Part shown: piece by piece, positions 1-9,100 of the stretch
How the letters are laid out: every line of letters begins with the position of its first letter
How positions within the stretch are numbered: the first letter of the stretch is position 1
Source of the DNA: CAYOBW01 sp964402115
GTDB lineage: Bacteria; Verrucomicrobiota; Kiritimatiellia; UBA8416; CAYOBW01
DNA length: 29,155 nucleotides
Reading direction: 5' to 3'
NCBI GenBank assembly: GCA_964402115.1
Contig: CAYOBW010000063.1
Span: forward strand, 1 to 29,155
The notes under the pieces: model-generated
Database searches by the model: none
Seen by the model: the letters and a program-made list of their open reading frames with translations, nothing else
Told to the model about the DNA's origin: nothing
Made by a program: the position numbers and the translations under genes

Positions 1-49
1 TTCGTATCCCGGGACCGGTTAGAACATCCGTCACTTTCCCTTTAGTCAT
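1..49 (-). CDS. 5' end of an unidentified minus-strand gene (partial)
   Basis: An ATG at 49-47 on the minus strand opens a frame that runs off the window edge without a stop; the visible residues are MTKGKVTDVLTGPGIR. The start is supported by a strong Shine-Dalgarno sequence, AAGGAGG (complement of 55-61), five bases upstream. The visible part shows no signal peptide, unlike the five genes upstream on the same strand. Sixteen residues are too few to assign a family. It lies 239 bp beyond the last gene of the PATR/FAD operon and could be read from that transcript or from its own promoter; no clear terminator separates them. Confidence 0.6.
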   Translation of the reverse strand, partial: MTKGKVTDVLTGPGIR

Positions 50-137
50 CGATTCCTCCTTGGCCAACGGTGGGGGTCAGGCGCGAACTATTGCTGTGCG
101 CCTGCGCCCTCTGGTTGGCGTCTCCGTTGTCCGCGGG

Positions 138-180
138 TCCCATCGGGGTCGGGGTCGGTATCGGTATCGGGGTCGATTCC
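138..180 (-). repeat. Modular hexanucleotide repeat element, five units
   Basis: Read on the minus strand this is GGAATCGA, then five six-base units of form xxxCGA (CCC, TAC, TAC, CCC, CCC before CGA), then TGGGA. The same borders enclose three GGACGA units at 27956-27986 on the plus strand. It lies in the 239-bp non-coding gap between the partial gene at 1-49 and the stop of the toroid-like gene at 289. Nothing else recognisable is in that gap. Confidence 0.7.
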
Positions 181-288
181 GCTTGTCCCGTACTCCGCCG
201 ATGCCTCTCCATCACTACCCGGCAGTACTGTTGCGCCAGGGCCGGCGAGACAGGGTCGCTGTTCTCGTACGGCGCGGCGCCAGGCCTG

Positions 289-2973
289 TCACGGATAAAG
301 CCTTCCGGTCTCCGAGGCGACGGTTTCTCCCGAAGGCCGCACGCCGGCGACCTTGAACGTGAACGTCGTGGCGTCCGCCGGCAGCGGCACGCTGAACTCG
401 AACGGGAACGCGCGGTCCGTCACCTCCTGCCAGGCGCCGCCGGTCGTGTAGTGCAGCGTCGCCCGCGCCAGCGTGGCGCGGGCCTGCAGGTAGACGTAGG
501 CCCACCGCCGCTCCGGGCCGAGCGTCAACAGCAGCGCGCGCGTGCCGCCGAACTCCAGCAGGGCCTCATCGTGCGCCCAGGCGGGCGCGGCTGCCAGCCG
601 GAAATGCGGGGCCGGCGACACGCCCTCGACGACGTGCGGCACAAGGCCCCGCGGCGGGATCGTGACGGTGAACCGGCTGCCGGACGGCGCCAGGGTGCAC
701 GTGGCCGTGACGGCGCGGGCGGCTTCGTTCAGCAGGGCGATGTAGAGCTTGCCGTTGCCCCGCGCGGCGATGTAGTTCACCTCCGGCTGGTCGCACGTCA
801 GCAGCCCCTTCGGCATCCAGAGCCAGACGTTCGTGGCGCCGCAGAACGTGCCGGGGCGATCGCCGTAGACGCGGCCCTGGAGATAGGCGTAGCCCTCGGC
901 GCAGTGCGAGGGGAAACGGATCGCCCCGCCGGAGCGGTACTCGGCGTCGGCGACGAGGTAATCCAGCACCAGCGCGACTTGCGGCCAGATGTGGTTGTAG
1001 TGGAGCGACGAGGTGGAGTTGATTTGCGCCGTCGGGCGTTCGGCGAAATTGGGCTTCTCGTACACCGTCGTGCGGGCGGTGTTCATGTGGTAGCCGGGGA
1101 AGCTGGTGTAGCGGCCGACGACGGCGCTGCGGGCGATGTCGTGGAGAAAGAGGTCGCCCGTTTGCCCGGCGAGGCGCAGCATGTACGGGGCGTGCGTGGC
1201 GAGGAAGATAGCGCGGTGGCCCTTGCTCGTGCCCGACGACTCGCACGTCAGGCCGATTTCCGACACGCGCCAGGCCGGGACCTGTTCGGCGGGCAGGCGG
1301 ATCGGGGGGAACTTCGGCCCCTTGCGGTAAAGCGGCGCGCTGCCGTCCGCCTGCACCTGCACGTCGCCGTCGGGGATCGCCGGGCACATCCAGACGAACT
1401 CCGCGTACCGGCGCGCGCCTTCGCGGGCGGCGTCGAGGTAGCGGCGTTCGCCGGTCGTCTCGGACAGCTCGAACAGCTCCATCCAGTTCGGCGCGTAGCT
1501 GGTCCAGAAGAACATGCCCCGCGCCGCCTTGTCGCGGAAGTCCCTCTGCGCGGTGGCGAGGCGGGCCTCGATGTAGGCGTCGGCGCCGGCCCGGGCGCGC
1601 TTCAGCCACGCGTCGTCGCCGGTGGCCCGGTAGAGGGCCAGCGAGCCCTGCCAGGTGTCGCCGGCCACGGCGTCGCCGAGGTTGAGCGTGCGGGTTTTGC
1701 CGTAGCACTCCCGGGCCAGCCGCAGCAGGCAGGGGCTGCCGGTGATGCGGTGCCACGCGGCCAGCTCCGACACCGGCGCGCAGGGGCCCGTCAGGTTCGC
1801 GGACGCGCCCTGCCCCGTGACCTTCGGGTCGGTCGTGAACAGGAATTTCTCGCGGCTGAGCAGCGCCTCGAGCATCGGTTTGGCGCGCTGCTCGAAGATC
1901 CGTTCGTCGTCGGTGACCAGCGCCACGCCGAGCGGGTGCAGCGCCGAGACGTTCTTGACCGACCCCGGCACGTCGGTTTCATAAGCGCTGCCGCGCAGGT
2001 CCGTGTCGAACCGCGCCCACGGCCCCATGGCGAAGTCGATCATCCGCTCCAGCGTGCGGTTGAGCGAGCCGAGCGCGTCGTTGCTGCGGTAGTCGCGAAA
2101 TCCGAACAACCCGCGCGCCAGCGCCTCGTAGACCTCCGTGATCCGCCCGGGGCGGTCGATCAGCCGCAGCGTGAACGTGAAGCGCCCGCCCGCCGGCAGG
2201 CGCGATCCGGCGCCGCCGAGGATCGGCGCGAACAGGGTGGGCTGCGCCCGGCCTTCCGCATTGCGGACGGCCACGCCGAAGCGCGAGTTGGCGACCGTCG
2301 GGAGCGGCTGGAAGGGGAGTTCGGCCGGGTCCGCCACGACGCCGTACACCCGTCCGCCCCGGGCCACGAACGTGCCGGGCAGGGTGCAGCGGCCCGCCTC
2401 CGTGAGATACGGCTGGTTGGGGAAGCGCCGCTCCTGCCAGATCAGCGGCTGCCAGATCTCGTCCGCCGCCTGCGGCTCGACGGCCGGCGCGCCCGTGTAG
2501 CCGATCGAGTACCAGCCGGCGACCTTGGCGGTGAAGGTGAAGGTCACGGCCGGCTCGTCGCCCGGCGTGCGCGTGGCGCGCAGCGTGAAGCGGGCGTTGT
2601 CGGGGAACGTCCAGTCGGCTGTGCCGGTGACGGTCTCGGCCCGGCCGGCGCGGAAGACATCGAACGTCCGCCCGGCGCCGGCGGGCTGGTCGGTGGCCAG
2701 GTCGAAGCCGTCGGCGACGTGGCGGTCGCGCGCCGCCGGCCGGGCGCGCTGCTCCTCCGCGCGCGTAGGCCACGTCAGGACGTTGTAGCTCTGCCGCAGG
2801 CCGGGGCCGAGGTCGGCCCAGCGCAGCTCGGGACCGGGGTTGTTGGTCGCCGACAGGACGACGAAGCGCGGCTCGAAGCCGGCCAGGGCGGCCGACGCGG
2901 CAACCAGCCATGGCAGGCCTGCCAGCGGGAGCGCCCTGTTTCGCGATACGGACCGTGCGAGGGAGATTCTCAT
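289..2973 (-). CDS. Secreted alpha/alpha-toroid-like protein, possible glycan-active enzyme
   Basis: The product has 894 aa. I chose the ATG at 2973 over the frame's earlier start at 3015 because it lies 7 bp after the upstream gene's stop codon and gives an immediate signal peptide (residues 1-31, Arg-rich n-region, hydrophobic core, AALAG). Residues about 35-275 look beta-rich. Residues about 300-700 are helical with repeated hairpins and conserved-looking aromatic and His clusters (for example HYNHIWPQ at 658-665 and SHCAEGYAYLQGRVYGDRPG at 689-708). This pattern is typical of six-hairpin glycosidases, heparinase-like lyases and related (alpha/alpha)6 proteins. Residues 735-894 are again beta-sandwich-like. 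It is the last gene of the five-gene operon. No specific GH or PL family can be assigned by eye, so the enzyme call is an inference from fold pattern and context. Confidence 0.7.
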   Translation of the reverse strand: MRISLARSVSRNRALPLAGLPWLVAASAALAGFEPRFVVLSATNNPGPELRWADLGPGLRQSYNVLTWPTRAEEQRARPAARDRHVADGFDLATDQPAGAGRTFDVFRAGRAETVTGTADWTFPDNARFTLRATRTPGDEPAVTFTFTAKVAGWYSIGYTGAPAVEPQAADEIWQPLIWQERRFPNQPYLTEAGRCTLPGTFVARGGRVYGVVADPAELPFQPLPTVANSRFGVAVRNAEGRAQPTLFAPILGGAGSRLPAGGRFTFTLRLIDRPGRITEVYEALARGLFGFRDYRSNDALGSLNRTLERMIDFAMGPWARFDTDLRGSAYETDVPGSVKNVSALHPLGVALVTDDERIFEQRAKPMLEALLSREKFLFTTDPKVTGQGASANLTGPCAPVSELAAWHRITGSPCLLRLARECYGKTRTLNLGDAVAGDTWQGSLALYRATGDDAWLKRARAGADAYIEARLATAQRDFRDKAARGMFFWTSYAPNWMELFELSETTGERRYLDAAREGARRYAEFVWMCPAIPDGDVQVQADGSAPLYRKGPKFPPIRLPAEQVPAWRVSEIGLTCESSGTSKGHRAIFLATHAPYMLRLAGQTGDLFLHDIARSAVVGRYTSFPGYHMNTARTTVYEKPNFAERPTAQINSTSSLHYNHIWPQVALVLDYLVADAEYRSGGAIRFPSHCAEGYAYLQGRVYGDRPGTFCGATNVWLWMPKGLLTCDQPEVNYIAARGNGKLYIALLNEAARAVTATCTLAPSGSRFTVTIPPRGLVPHVVEGVSPAPHFRLAAAPAWAHDEALLEFGGTRALLLTLGPERRWAYVYLQARATLARATLHYTTGGAWQEVTDRAFPFEFSVPLPADATTFTFKVAGVRPSGETVASETGRLYP

Positions 2974-2980
2974 GCGTCGG

Positions 2981-5900
2981 TTACTCGATAACGACCCGGT
3001 AGAACCGGCGCTCACCCGGCGCCGCCTCCACGAGCCATGTGTTCGTCGGCGGGTTGGCGGGGATGTGCGCGGCCCACGGAGTGAAGGCTGGCAGGTTCGA
3101 GGAGACCTCGATGCGGTAGGTCAGGTTCGACGCGCTGGGCCAACGCAGCGCGGTGTCGGGGGCGGCGTCGAGCCGGACGCGCATGTCGAACCGGGAGGCG
3201 GCGCTCCGGGGATCGGTCCCCGTCATGCACTCGATGAAGTTGCTGCGGCGGTCCCCGTCGTCGTCGGTCTCCGGGTCCGCGGCGGTTTCGGACAGGAAGT
3301 GGTAGCGCTCCCAGTCGTTGGGCAGGCCGTCGCCGTCCACATCGACGACCGAGGCGTTCTCGTTCGCAAACCGCACGGCGTCGGCGATGACGTAGCCGTT
3401 GGCGCCGTCGTTGCCGAGGATGACGGTCAGGCCCTCAGCGGGCAGTTCGTGCGTGCCGAGGGTGACCCACTGGCCGCCCTGCACGCGCTGGTTCACCGTG
3501 TAGGTCGCCGGCAGCGCGGGCGTGAAGTATTTCACGGTCAGCCGCGCGGCGCTGAAGCGGTAGAGCTTGCGCGTGGGGTAGGTCGATTCGAGCGTTGGCG
3601 TGCGCACGAGGAGGCCGAGCACGCCGCCCTGGCGCTGCGCGGCGCCGGCGGCGGCCGTCAGCCCGGCGGCCTGGGGGAAGCCGAACACGTCGCCGGCCTC
3701 CGTCAGGTTCGGGTCGGTGGGTGCGGCGATCTGCGTCACCGGCGCTGCGTCGCAGTCGCCGCCGGCCGTGGCCCACGCGTTGCTGGCCGTGCGGCTGTTC
3801 CAGGTCACCGCCGTCGGCGCGTACGGCTGGGTCAGCCGGTACACCTTCAGGCCCTCGGCGCCGACGAACCCCCCCGCGGAAGCGGCGTCGCGCGCGCCGA
3901 CCGTGAGCTGCAGCTCGGCGGAGACGATCACGGCGGTGGACGGGAGGGCGGAAAGGTCGAAGCGCAGGATGCCGCGGATGTATTCGTCGGCCGCCACCCG
4001 GCCGACCAGCATTTCGCCCGTCGCAAAGACCGTGTTCGGCTGCGCGTTGCGGATCTGGCCGACCGCGGTGGCGTTGCCGGCGAGGAGCTGCGGCGCGGTG
4101 CAGACCCAGACGGGCGCGTTCGTCGCGCGATTGGTGTCGGCCGCCCAGCGCAGGGCGATCTGATAGCGGCCCGGCTCGGTCAGGGAGGGGCTGAAGGCGA
4201 CCCGCTTCGTGCCGCGGCCGGCGCTCCCGTCGTGCAGGTAGTTCGTGCCGTTGAAGCCGGCCACGGACGCGCTGGACGTCCAGTCGCCGACGATGGTGGC
4301 GCGCGGCGCGGCATCGGCATTGTCCACGATCGCCGCCTCCGGCAGGGGCCGCTCCGGCCAGGCGCCGGTGATGCGCGCCTGGAGTTCCACGGTGCGCTCC
4401 GCGCTGCGGTAGATGTCGCGCGGTTCGATGGCGTACTGCTTGCACATGGCGGCGGCGTAGCCCACGGCGACGCCCATCTGTCCGCACGTGTTCATCACGC
4501 GCGGGCTGCCCAGGCCGACGTGGCTGACGCTGATGCAGCGGCCGGCCATCATGAGGTTCGGCACGTTGCGGGAGTAGAGGCAGCGGAACGGGAAATACCA
4601 TTTCGCGACGGCGGTCGAGGTGTAGGAGGAGAGGTAGCTGACCGCGGTCTCGTAGTGCAGGTCGATGCCCCAGGTTGCCGTGCCCACGGCGTCTTCGAAG
4701 TAGGCGCCCTTCTGCACCTCGCTCTGGACCAGGATGTGGTCGCCCAGCAGGCGCCGTGACTCGCGCTTGCCCGTGACGTACGGCACCCAGTGCAGGGCAA
4801 GGTTCGCGTTGGCCGCGACCTTCTTGGCGTTGTAGAAGTTGCCGTAGATGGCCCGCAGGAGGTGGTCCCGGATCGCCTCCGCGTCGGTGATGGTGTTCAG
4901 GGAAAGGCCGTATTCCCAGTTCCACCCGCCGTAGGTGGCGGCCCGCGTGCCGGCCACGTCCATGGCCCACGGCACGGCGGGGAAGGACACCGGCGTCGCG
5001 CCGGTCTCCGTCGTCCACATCAACGTGTTGCCCATGGTCTTGGCGTCCGCCGTGGCGGGGGCGCGGGACTCGCCGAACTCGGCCGCGGCTTCGCGCCCGA
5101 CGCGGTAGTCGGCGCCGGCCCAGTAGCCGATCCAGCCGTCGCCCGTGCAGTCGATGAAGAGGGGAGCCTGCAGGCGGCTGCGCGCGCCGGTCTGCGTCTG
5201 GAGGGCGTCGACGTGGGTGATGCGCCGCGCGGCGTTCGTGCCCGCGCCATAGGCCCGCCACGGCATGAGCAGGGTGAGGTTCGGCTCGGCGCGGAGGACG
5301 GTGAGCCGCCGCGTGTCGTCCGCGACGGCGGTGTCGTCGCCGTTGCCGCCCGGGCTGCCCAATTCGCCGACGATCGCGTGGCGGATCTCCCCGCGCGTGC
5401 CGACGCGGATCTCCTGGCTGGCGTTGCCGCCCAGGACCGGACGGTCCTGCACCAGCGCCACCTTCAGGCCCGAGCGGGCGGCGGCCACCGCCGCGCAGCA
5501 CCCCGCCATGCCGCCGCCGACCACGACGCACTCGAACTGCTGCGTGACCGGCGGATCGACCGCCTCGTTCAAGGCCGCGCGGCGCCACGCCGCCAGGGCC
5601 GGGCCGGACGCAGGCGGCGGCGTGGCGGCCCCCTTGATGAACGCCAGCGCGTCGCAGCGGCCGTCGAAACCGGTCAGATCCTTGAGGGCGACCGTGGCGC
5701 TGGCAGCCGCCACCGTGACCGTCCCGCCCGCCTGCCAGTGCCAGGCGCCGTTGACCGTGCCGAAGGTCGGGGAGAGAGGGGCGCCGTCCACGAGGACCTG
5801 GAAGCGGCCGGGGGCGGCGGCGTTGCTGTAGGCCGGCACCCAGTTGCGCGTGCGCACCCAGACGGCGTAGGCGCCCGTTTCGGGGAACGCCACCGTCGTG

Positions 5901-6112
5901 GCGGCGTTCGTGACGGGCGTGCCCAGGCCGTGGGCAATGACATAAGGCGAGCCCATCTGCTCGACGGACATCGCGTCCACCTTCCAGCCGCCGATGTTCG
6001 CGAAGCGCTCCGCCTCGACCAGGACGGTCGGGGCCGCGCCCGCCGTCCACGCCGCCGCGAGCAGGCCCGCTGCACTTGACCAACCGAGTATCTTGCTTGT
6101 CATTTTCAGCAT
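2981..6112 (-). CDS. Secreted FAD-dependent oxidoreductase with golvesin-like, DNRLRE-like and Ca-binding modules
   Basis: The product has 1043 aa. The ATG at 6112 overlaps the preceding gene's TGA (TGATG), suggesting translational coupling; a second ATG at 6103 (MTSK) is possible, and neither has a good Shine-Dalgarno. Order of parts: signal peptide 1-27; carbohydrate-binding/golvesin-like domain 28-162; FAD_oxidored-type domain about 194-585 with the Rossmann motif VVGGGMAG (197-204) and CTGDG (322-326); and a second golvesin-like domain split into 602-672 and 870-916 (NQRVQGGQWVTLG, then VIADAVRF). A DNRLRE/CBM96-like domain of about 195 residues is inserted in that split (NTVFATGE at 693-700, LRFDLSALP at 716-724). 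Residues 923-975 carry DVDGDGLPNDWE and a second Asp-rich loop, like thrombospondin-3/EF-type calcium loops, and a beta-rich tail follows. Family members are secreted and of unknown substrate; a role in polysaccharide processing is inferred from the modules. Confidence 0.88.
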   Translation of the reverse strand: MLKMTSKILGWSSAAGLLAAAWTAGAAPTVLVEAERFANIGGWKVDAMSVEQMGSPYVIAHGLGTPVTNAATTVAFPETGAYAVWVRTRNWVPAYSNAAAPGRFQVLVDGAPLSPTFGTVNGAWHWQAGGTVTVAAASATVALKDLTGFDGRCDALAFIKGAATPPPASGPALAAWRRAALNEAVDPPVTQQFECVVVGGGMAGCCAAVAAARSGLKVALVQDRPVLGGNASQEIRVGTRGEIRHAIVGELGSPGGNGDDTAVADDTRRLTVLRAEPNLTLLMPWRAYGAGTNAARRITHVDALQTQTGARSRLQAPLFIDCTGDGWIGYWAGADYRVGREAAAEFGESRAPATADAKTMGNTLMWTTETGATPVSFPAVPWAMDVAGTRAATYGGWNWEYGLSLNTITDAEAIRDHLLRAIYGNFYNAKKVAANANLALHWVPYVTGKRESRRLLGDHILVQSEVQKGAYFEDAVGTATWGIDLHYETAVSYLSSYTSTAVAKWYFPFRCLYSRNVPNLMMAGRCISVSHVGLGSPRVMNTCGQMGVAVGYAAAMCKQYAIEPRDIYRSAERTVELQARITGAWPERPLPEAAIVDNADAAPRATIVGDWTSSASVAGFNGTNYLHDGSAGRGTKRVAFSPSLTEPGRYQIALRWAADTNRATNAPVWVCTAPQLLAGNATAVGQIRNAQPNTVFATGEMLVGRVAADEYIRGILRFDLSALPSTAVIVSAELQLTVGARDAASAGGFVGAEGLKVYRLTQPYAPTAVTWNSRTASNAWATAGGDCDAAPVTQIAAPTDPNLTEAGDVFGFPQAAGLTAAAGAAQRQGGVLGLLVRTPTLESTYPTRKLYRFSAARLTVKYFTPALPATYTVNQRVQGGQWVTLGTHELPAEGLTVILGNDGANGYVIADAVRFANENASVVDVDGDGLPNDWERYHFLSETAADPETDDDGDRRSNFIECMTGTDPRSAASRFDMRVRLDAAPDTALRWPSASNLTYRIEVSSNLPAFTPWAAHIPANPPTNTWLVEAAPGERRFYRVVIE

Positions 6113-9100
6113 CACCGTACCGTGATCATCGTGGCGGGGGCCGGTTGCATGACCAGCGAGCCGTCCGCGTCGAGCGCGGCGGGCACGCCGTTGACCGTGA
6201 TGAGGGCGAGCTGCGCGGTTGTCAAAGCGTTCGCGTCGCTGCCGAACTTCACCTGCGAAATGCCGTACCCGGCCGGTCCGAAGGAGCCGGTTACGGCCAC
6301 CGTGCCGCCGCTCCAGTCCACGGAGCTGCTGTCGGCGAACACCAGGGACGAACCCGTGCCGCAGGCCAGGGCGCTGCTGCCGTCGAGGTCCAGCGTCCCC
6401 GCCGTGTGCGCGACGTTGCCGGCGTCCAGCGTGCCGCCGGCGAGCACCACGGCGCCCCCGTTCGGCAGGGCGCCGGTGGTTGCCAGCACCAGCGTGCCGG
6501 CCTGGATCTTCGTCGGGCCGGTGTAGGTGTTGGCGCCGGTCAGGAGCGTCGAGCCGGCGCCCTTGAACGTCAGCCCGCCGTCCGTGGGCGCGGCCCCGCC
6601 GTGCTGCAGCGCCTGGCCGATGGCGATGGTCCGGCCGTTGTTGTCGAGGATGCCGCCGGCTTCCTTGACGTAGGCGCCGATGCCGGCGTCGTCGCAGAAG
6701 GCGGGGTTGTCCTGGCTGGCCCGCAGCGTGCCGCCGTTGAAGTTGAGCGTGCCCGTGCCGTCCGTCCGCTGCACGCGGTTCACGGTCAGCGTGCCGCTCG
6801 TGCCGTCGCTGAACGTGACGCCGTCGCCCAGGTTGCAGACCGCCGTGCCGGCGGATTTGTTGAACAGCAGGCCTGCTCCGCCGGCGTTGGTGGCGGTGAC
6901 GCTGCCGGCGCCGCTGACCGTGATCGTGGAAGCGCCGCCGGCGCTCATCCGCAGCCCCTCCGTGCCGCTGACCGTGAAGGAGCCGCCGCTGACCGTGAAA
7001 GTGGATGTCGGCGTGCCGGCGTTGCCGACATACGCCCCGTGGGCGGCTGCGGGCAGTGTGACGGTGCCGCCCGTCTGCTCGTAGGCCCCCGCCGTGCCGC
7101 TGCTGTTGACCGTGAGATAGCTGCCGATCGTCAGCGTGCCGCCTTCCACCCGCACCGTTCCCGCGTTGATGTCGAACCGCGAGAGGCTGCCGCCGCCCGC
7201 CAGCGCCAGCGTGCCGGCGCCGGCCTTGCTGAACGTGGCGACGTGGCTGAGCGCGCCGCCCGCGGTGAGCGTTCCGGCCGCTGCCGTGACCGTCCGGTTG
7301 CCGGGGCCGAGCGTGACCGGGCCCGTGCCGAGGTTGAGGTCGCGCGTGCCGGCGAACGTGAAGTCCGCGCTCCACGCCTGCGGGTTGTTGCTGCTCAGCG
7401 TGATGGCGCCCGCGCTGGTGTTGTCCAGCGTGCCGCCGGCCAGGGTCAGCAGGCCCGTGCCGATGGCGGAGGAGGTTCCGCCGCTGCCGGCGTTGTTGAG
7501 CGCGAGCGTGCCGGCTTGCAGCGTCGTGCCGCCGCCGTAGGTGTTCGCGCCGCTCAGCGTCAGCGTCCCCGCGCCGGCCTTGGTCAGCCCGTAGCGGTTG
7601 CCGCCGTCGCCGATGACACCCTGGAAATAGATCCCCGCGTTATCCGCGGCCACGGTGTCAACCGTCAGTTTGCGGCTGCCGCCCGTCAGCGTGACGTTTC
7701 CGGCAAAGGTCAGGTTCTTGTCGAAGTAGCCCGTGGCATGCCCGCTGAAGAAGGTGGTGTTCGCGGCGAGGGTCACCGCATTGTAGACGGTGCGTGCGGC
7801 GCCGGTCGTGGCGCGCACGCGGCCGCCGTTCAGGCGCAACGGGCCCGGGCCGAAGACGCTGTCGGCGAGGCTCGTGGAGTCATGGGAGACCACCACGTCG
7901 CCTCCCGCCAGCGTGGTCGTGCCGCTGTAGGTGTTCGCCCTGCCGAAGACCACCTGCCCGGCGCCCACCACGGTGAGGCTGCCCGCCGATCCGCCGTTGG
8001 CGATCGGGGCGGAGAAAGTGAAGCCGCCCGCGGCGGCGTTCACGACCAGCTCGTTCTCGGCGCCGATGACAAGGCCGCCGGCGCCGGTCGCGCCCGCAAA
8101 CGTCGTGCCGCCGACCGCGATGGCCAGCAGCCCGTTCAGCGTCAGGGTGTTCGCCCCGAGCGTCACCGTGGCGGCGGTGCCGTTGTTGGCCAGGATGGCG
8201 TAGCCCGTGCGGTTGCCGGCGAGCGTGTAGCTGGTGGACGTGAAGGTGTAGACCGTGTTCGGGTCCGTGACGCTGACGAAGGCCGCGCCAACCGAGGTGG
8301 CCGCGGGTCCCGCCACGATCTGTCCGCTCGGGTTGAGCTGCAAGTAGCGGGCGCCTGCGCCGACGCCGTACGAGGCCCACGCGCCGAAGTACGAGGTTGA
8401 CCCGGGCAGGCCGGCGCCGTTGACCCCGGTGGTGGTGGCGATGACGCCGGAGGTCGCGGGCACGATCGTGAAGTTCAGCGCGCCGCCGGTGGTGTGCGTC
8501 AGGGCGTTGAGCGTCGCCGTCAGGCTGGTGGCGGTGTTCTGCGTCAGGGTGAGCGCCGAAGCCCCCGCGCCGACCGTTGTGCCGTTGAACCGCTGGCTGT
8601 TCGTGGCGCCGCCCTTGCCCTTCAGTTCCAGCGTGCCGCCGGCCAGGACGAGCGCGGAGCTGTTGGCGGTGTTGTTGATGATGTTCACCGTCGGGGTGCT
8701 GGCGGAGAAGTCGAGCTGCAGCGTGCCGCCGTTGATCGTGGTGAGGCCGCTGAACGTGTTCGCGGCGGTGAGCGTCTCCACGCCTGCGCTGCTCTTCGTG
8801 ACGGCGCCACTGCCCGAGATGACGCGCGGATAGCTCTTGTCGGCCGCATTGTTGAATACGAGCGTGCCGTTGTTGACGAGATTCGCCGTCTGGTAGACCG
8901 TGCCGTCCGTCGTGCCGTCGCCGAGCTGCACCGTGCCTGCGCTGATCGTCAGCGTCCCGGAGAAGGCGTTCACGCCGGTCAGTGTCAGCGTGCCCGCGCC
9001 GGTCTTCGTCACATTGGCGGTGGCGCCGCTGATGATGCCGCCGATGACCAGGTCGCCGCCGCCGCCGCTTGTCGTAATCGTGCGCGTCGCCGTGGCGGGC

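Noticed and set aside
70..180. A plus-strand GTG frame giving a signal-peptide-like start (LLLCACALWLASPLSAGPIG) followed by GVGVGIGIGV.
   Set aside because: The GVGVGIGI stretch is just the hexanucleotide repeat read in frame. The frame then runs antisense through the toroid-like gene with Arg/Gly-rich text, and there is no ribosome binding site. It may be a chance hydrophobic stretch.
6076..8400. Very long open frames (several hundred to nearly a thousand codons) on the plus strand opposite the operon genes, also near 70-2991 and 10152-12563.
   Set aside because: They are Arg/Gly/Ala-rich, have no recognisable domains or start signals, and arise from GC-rich codon use on the other strand.
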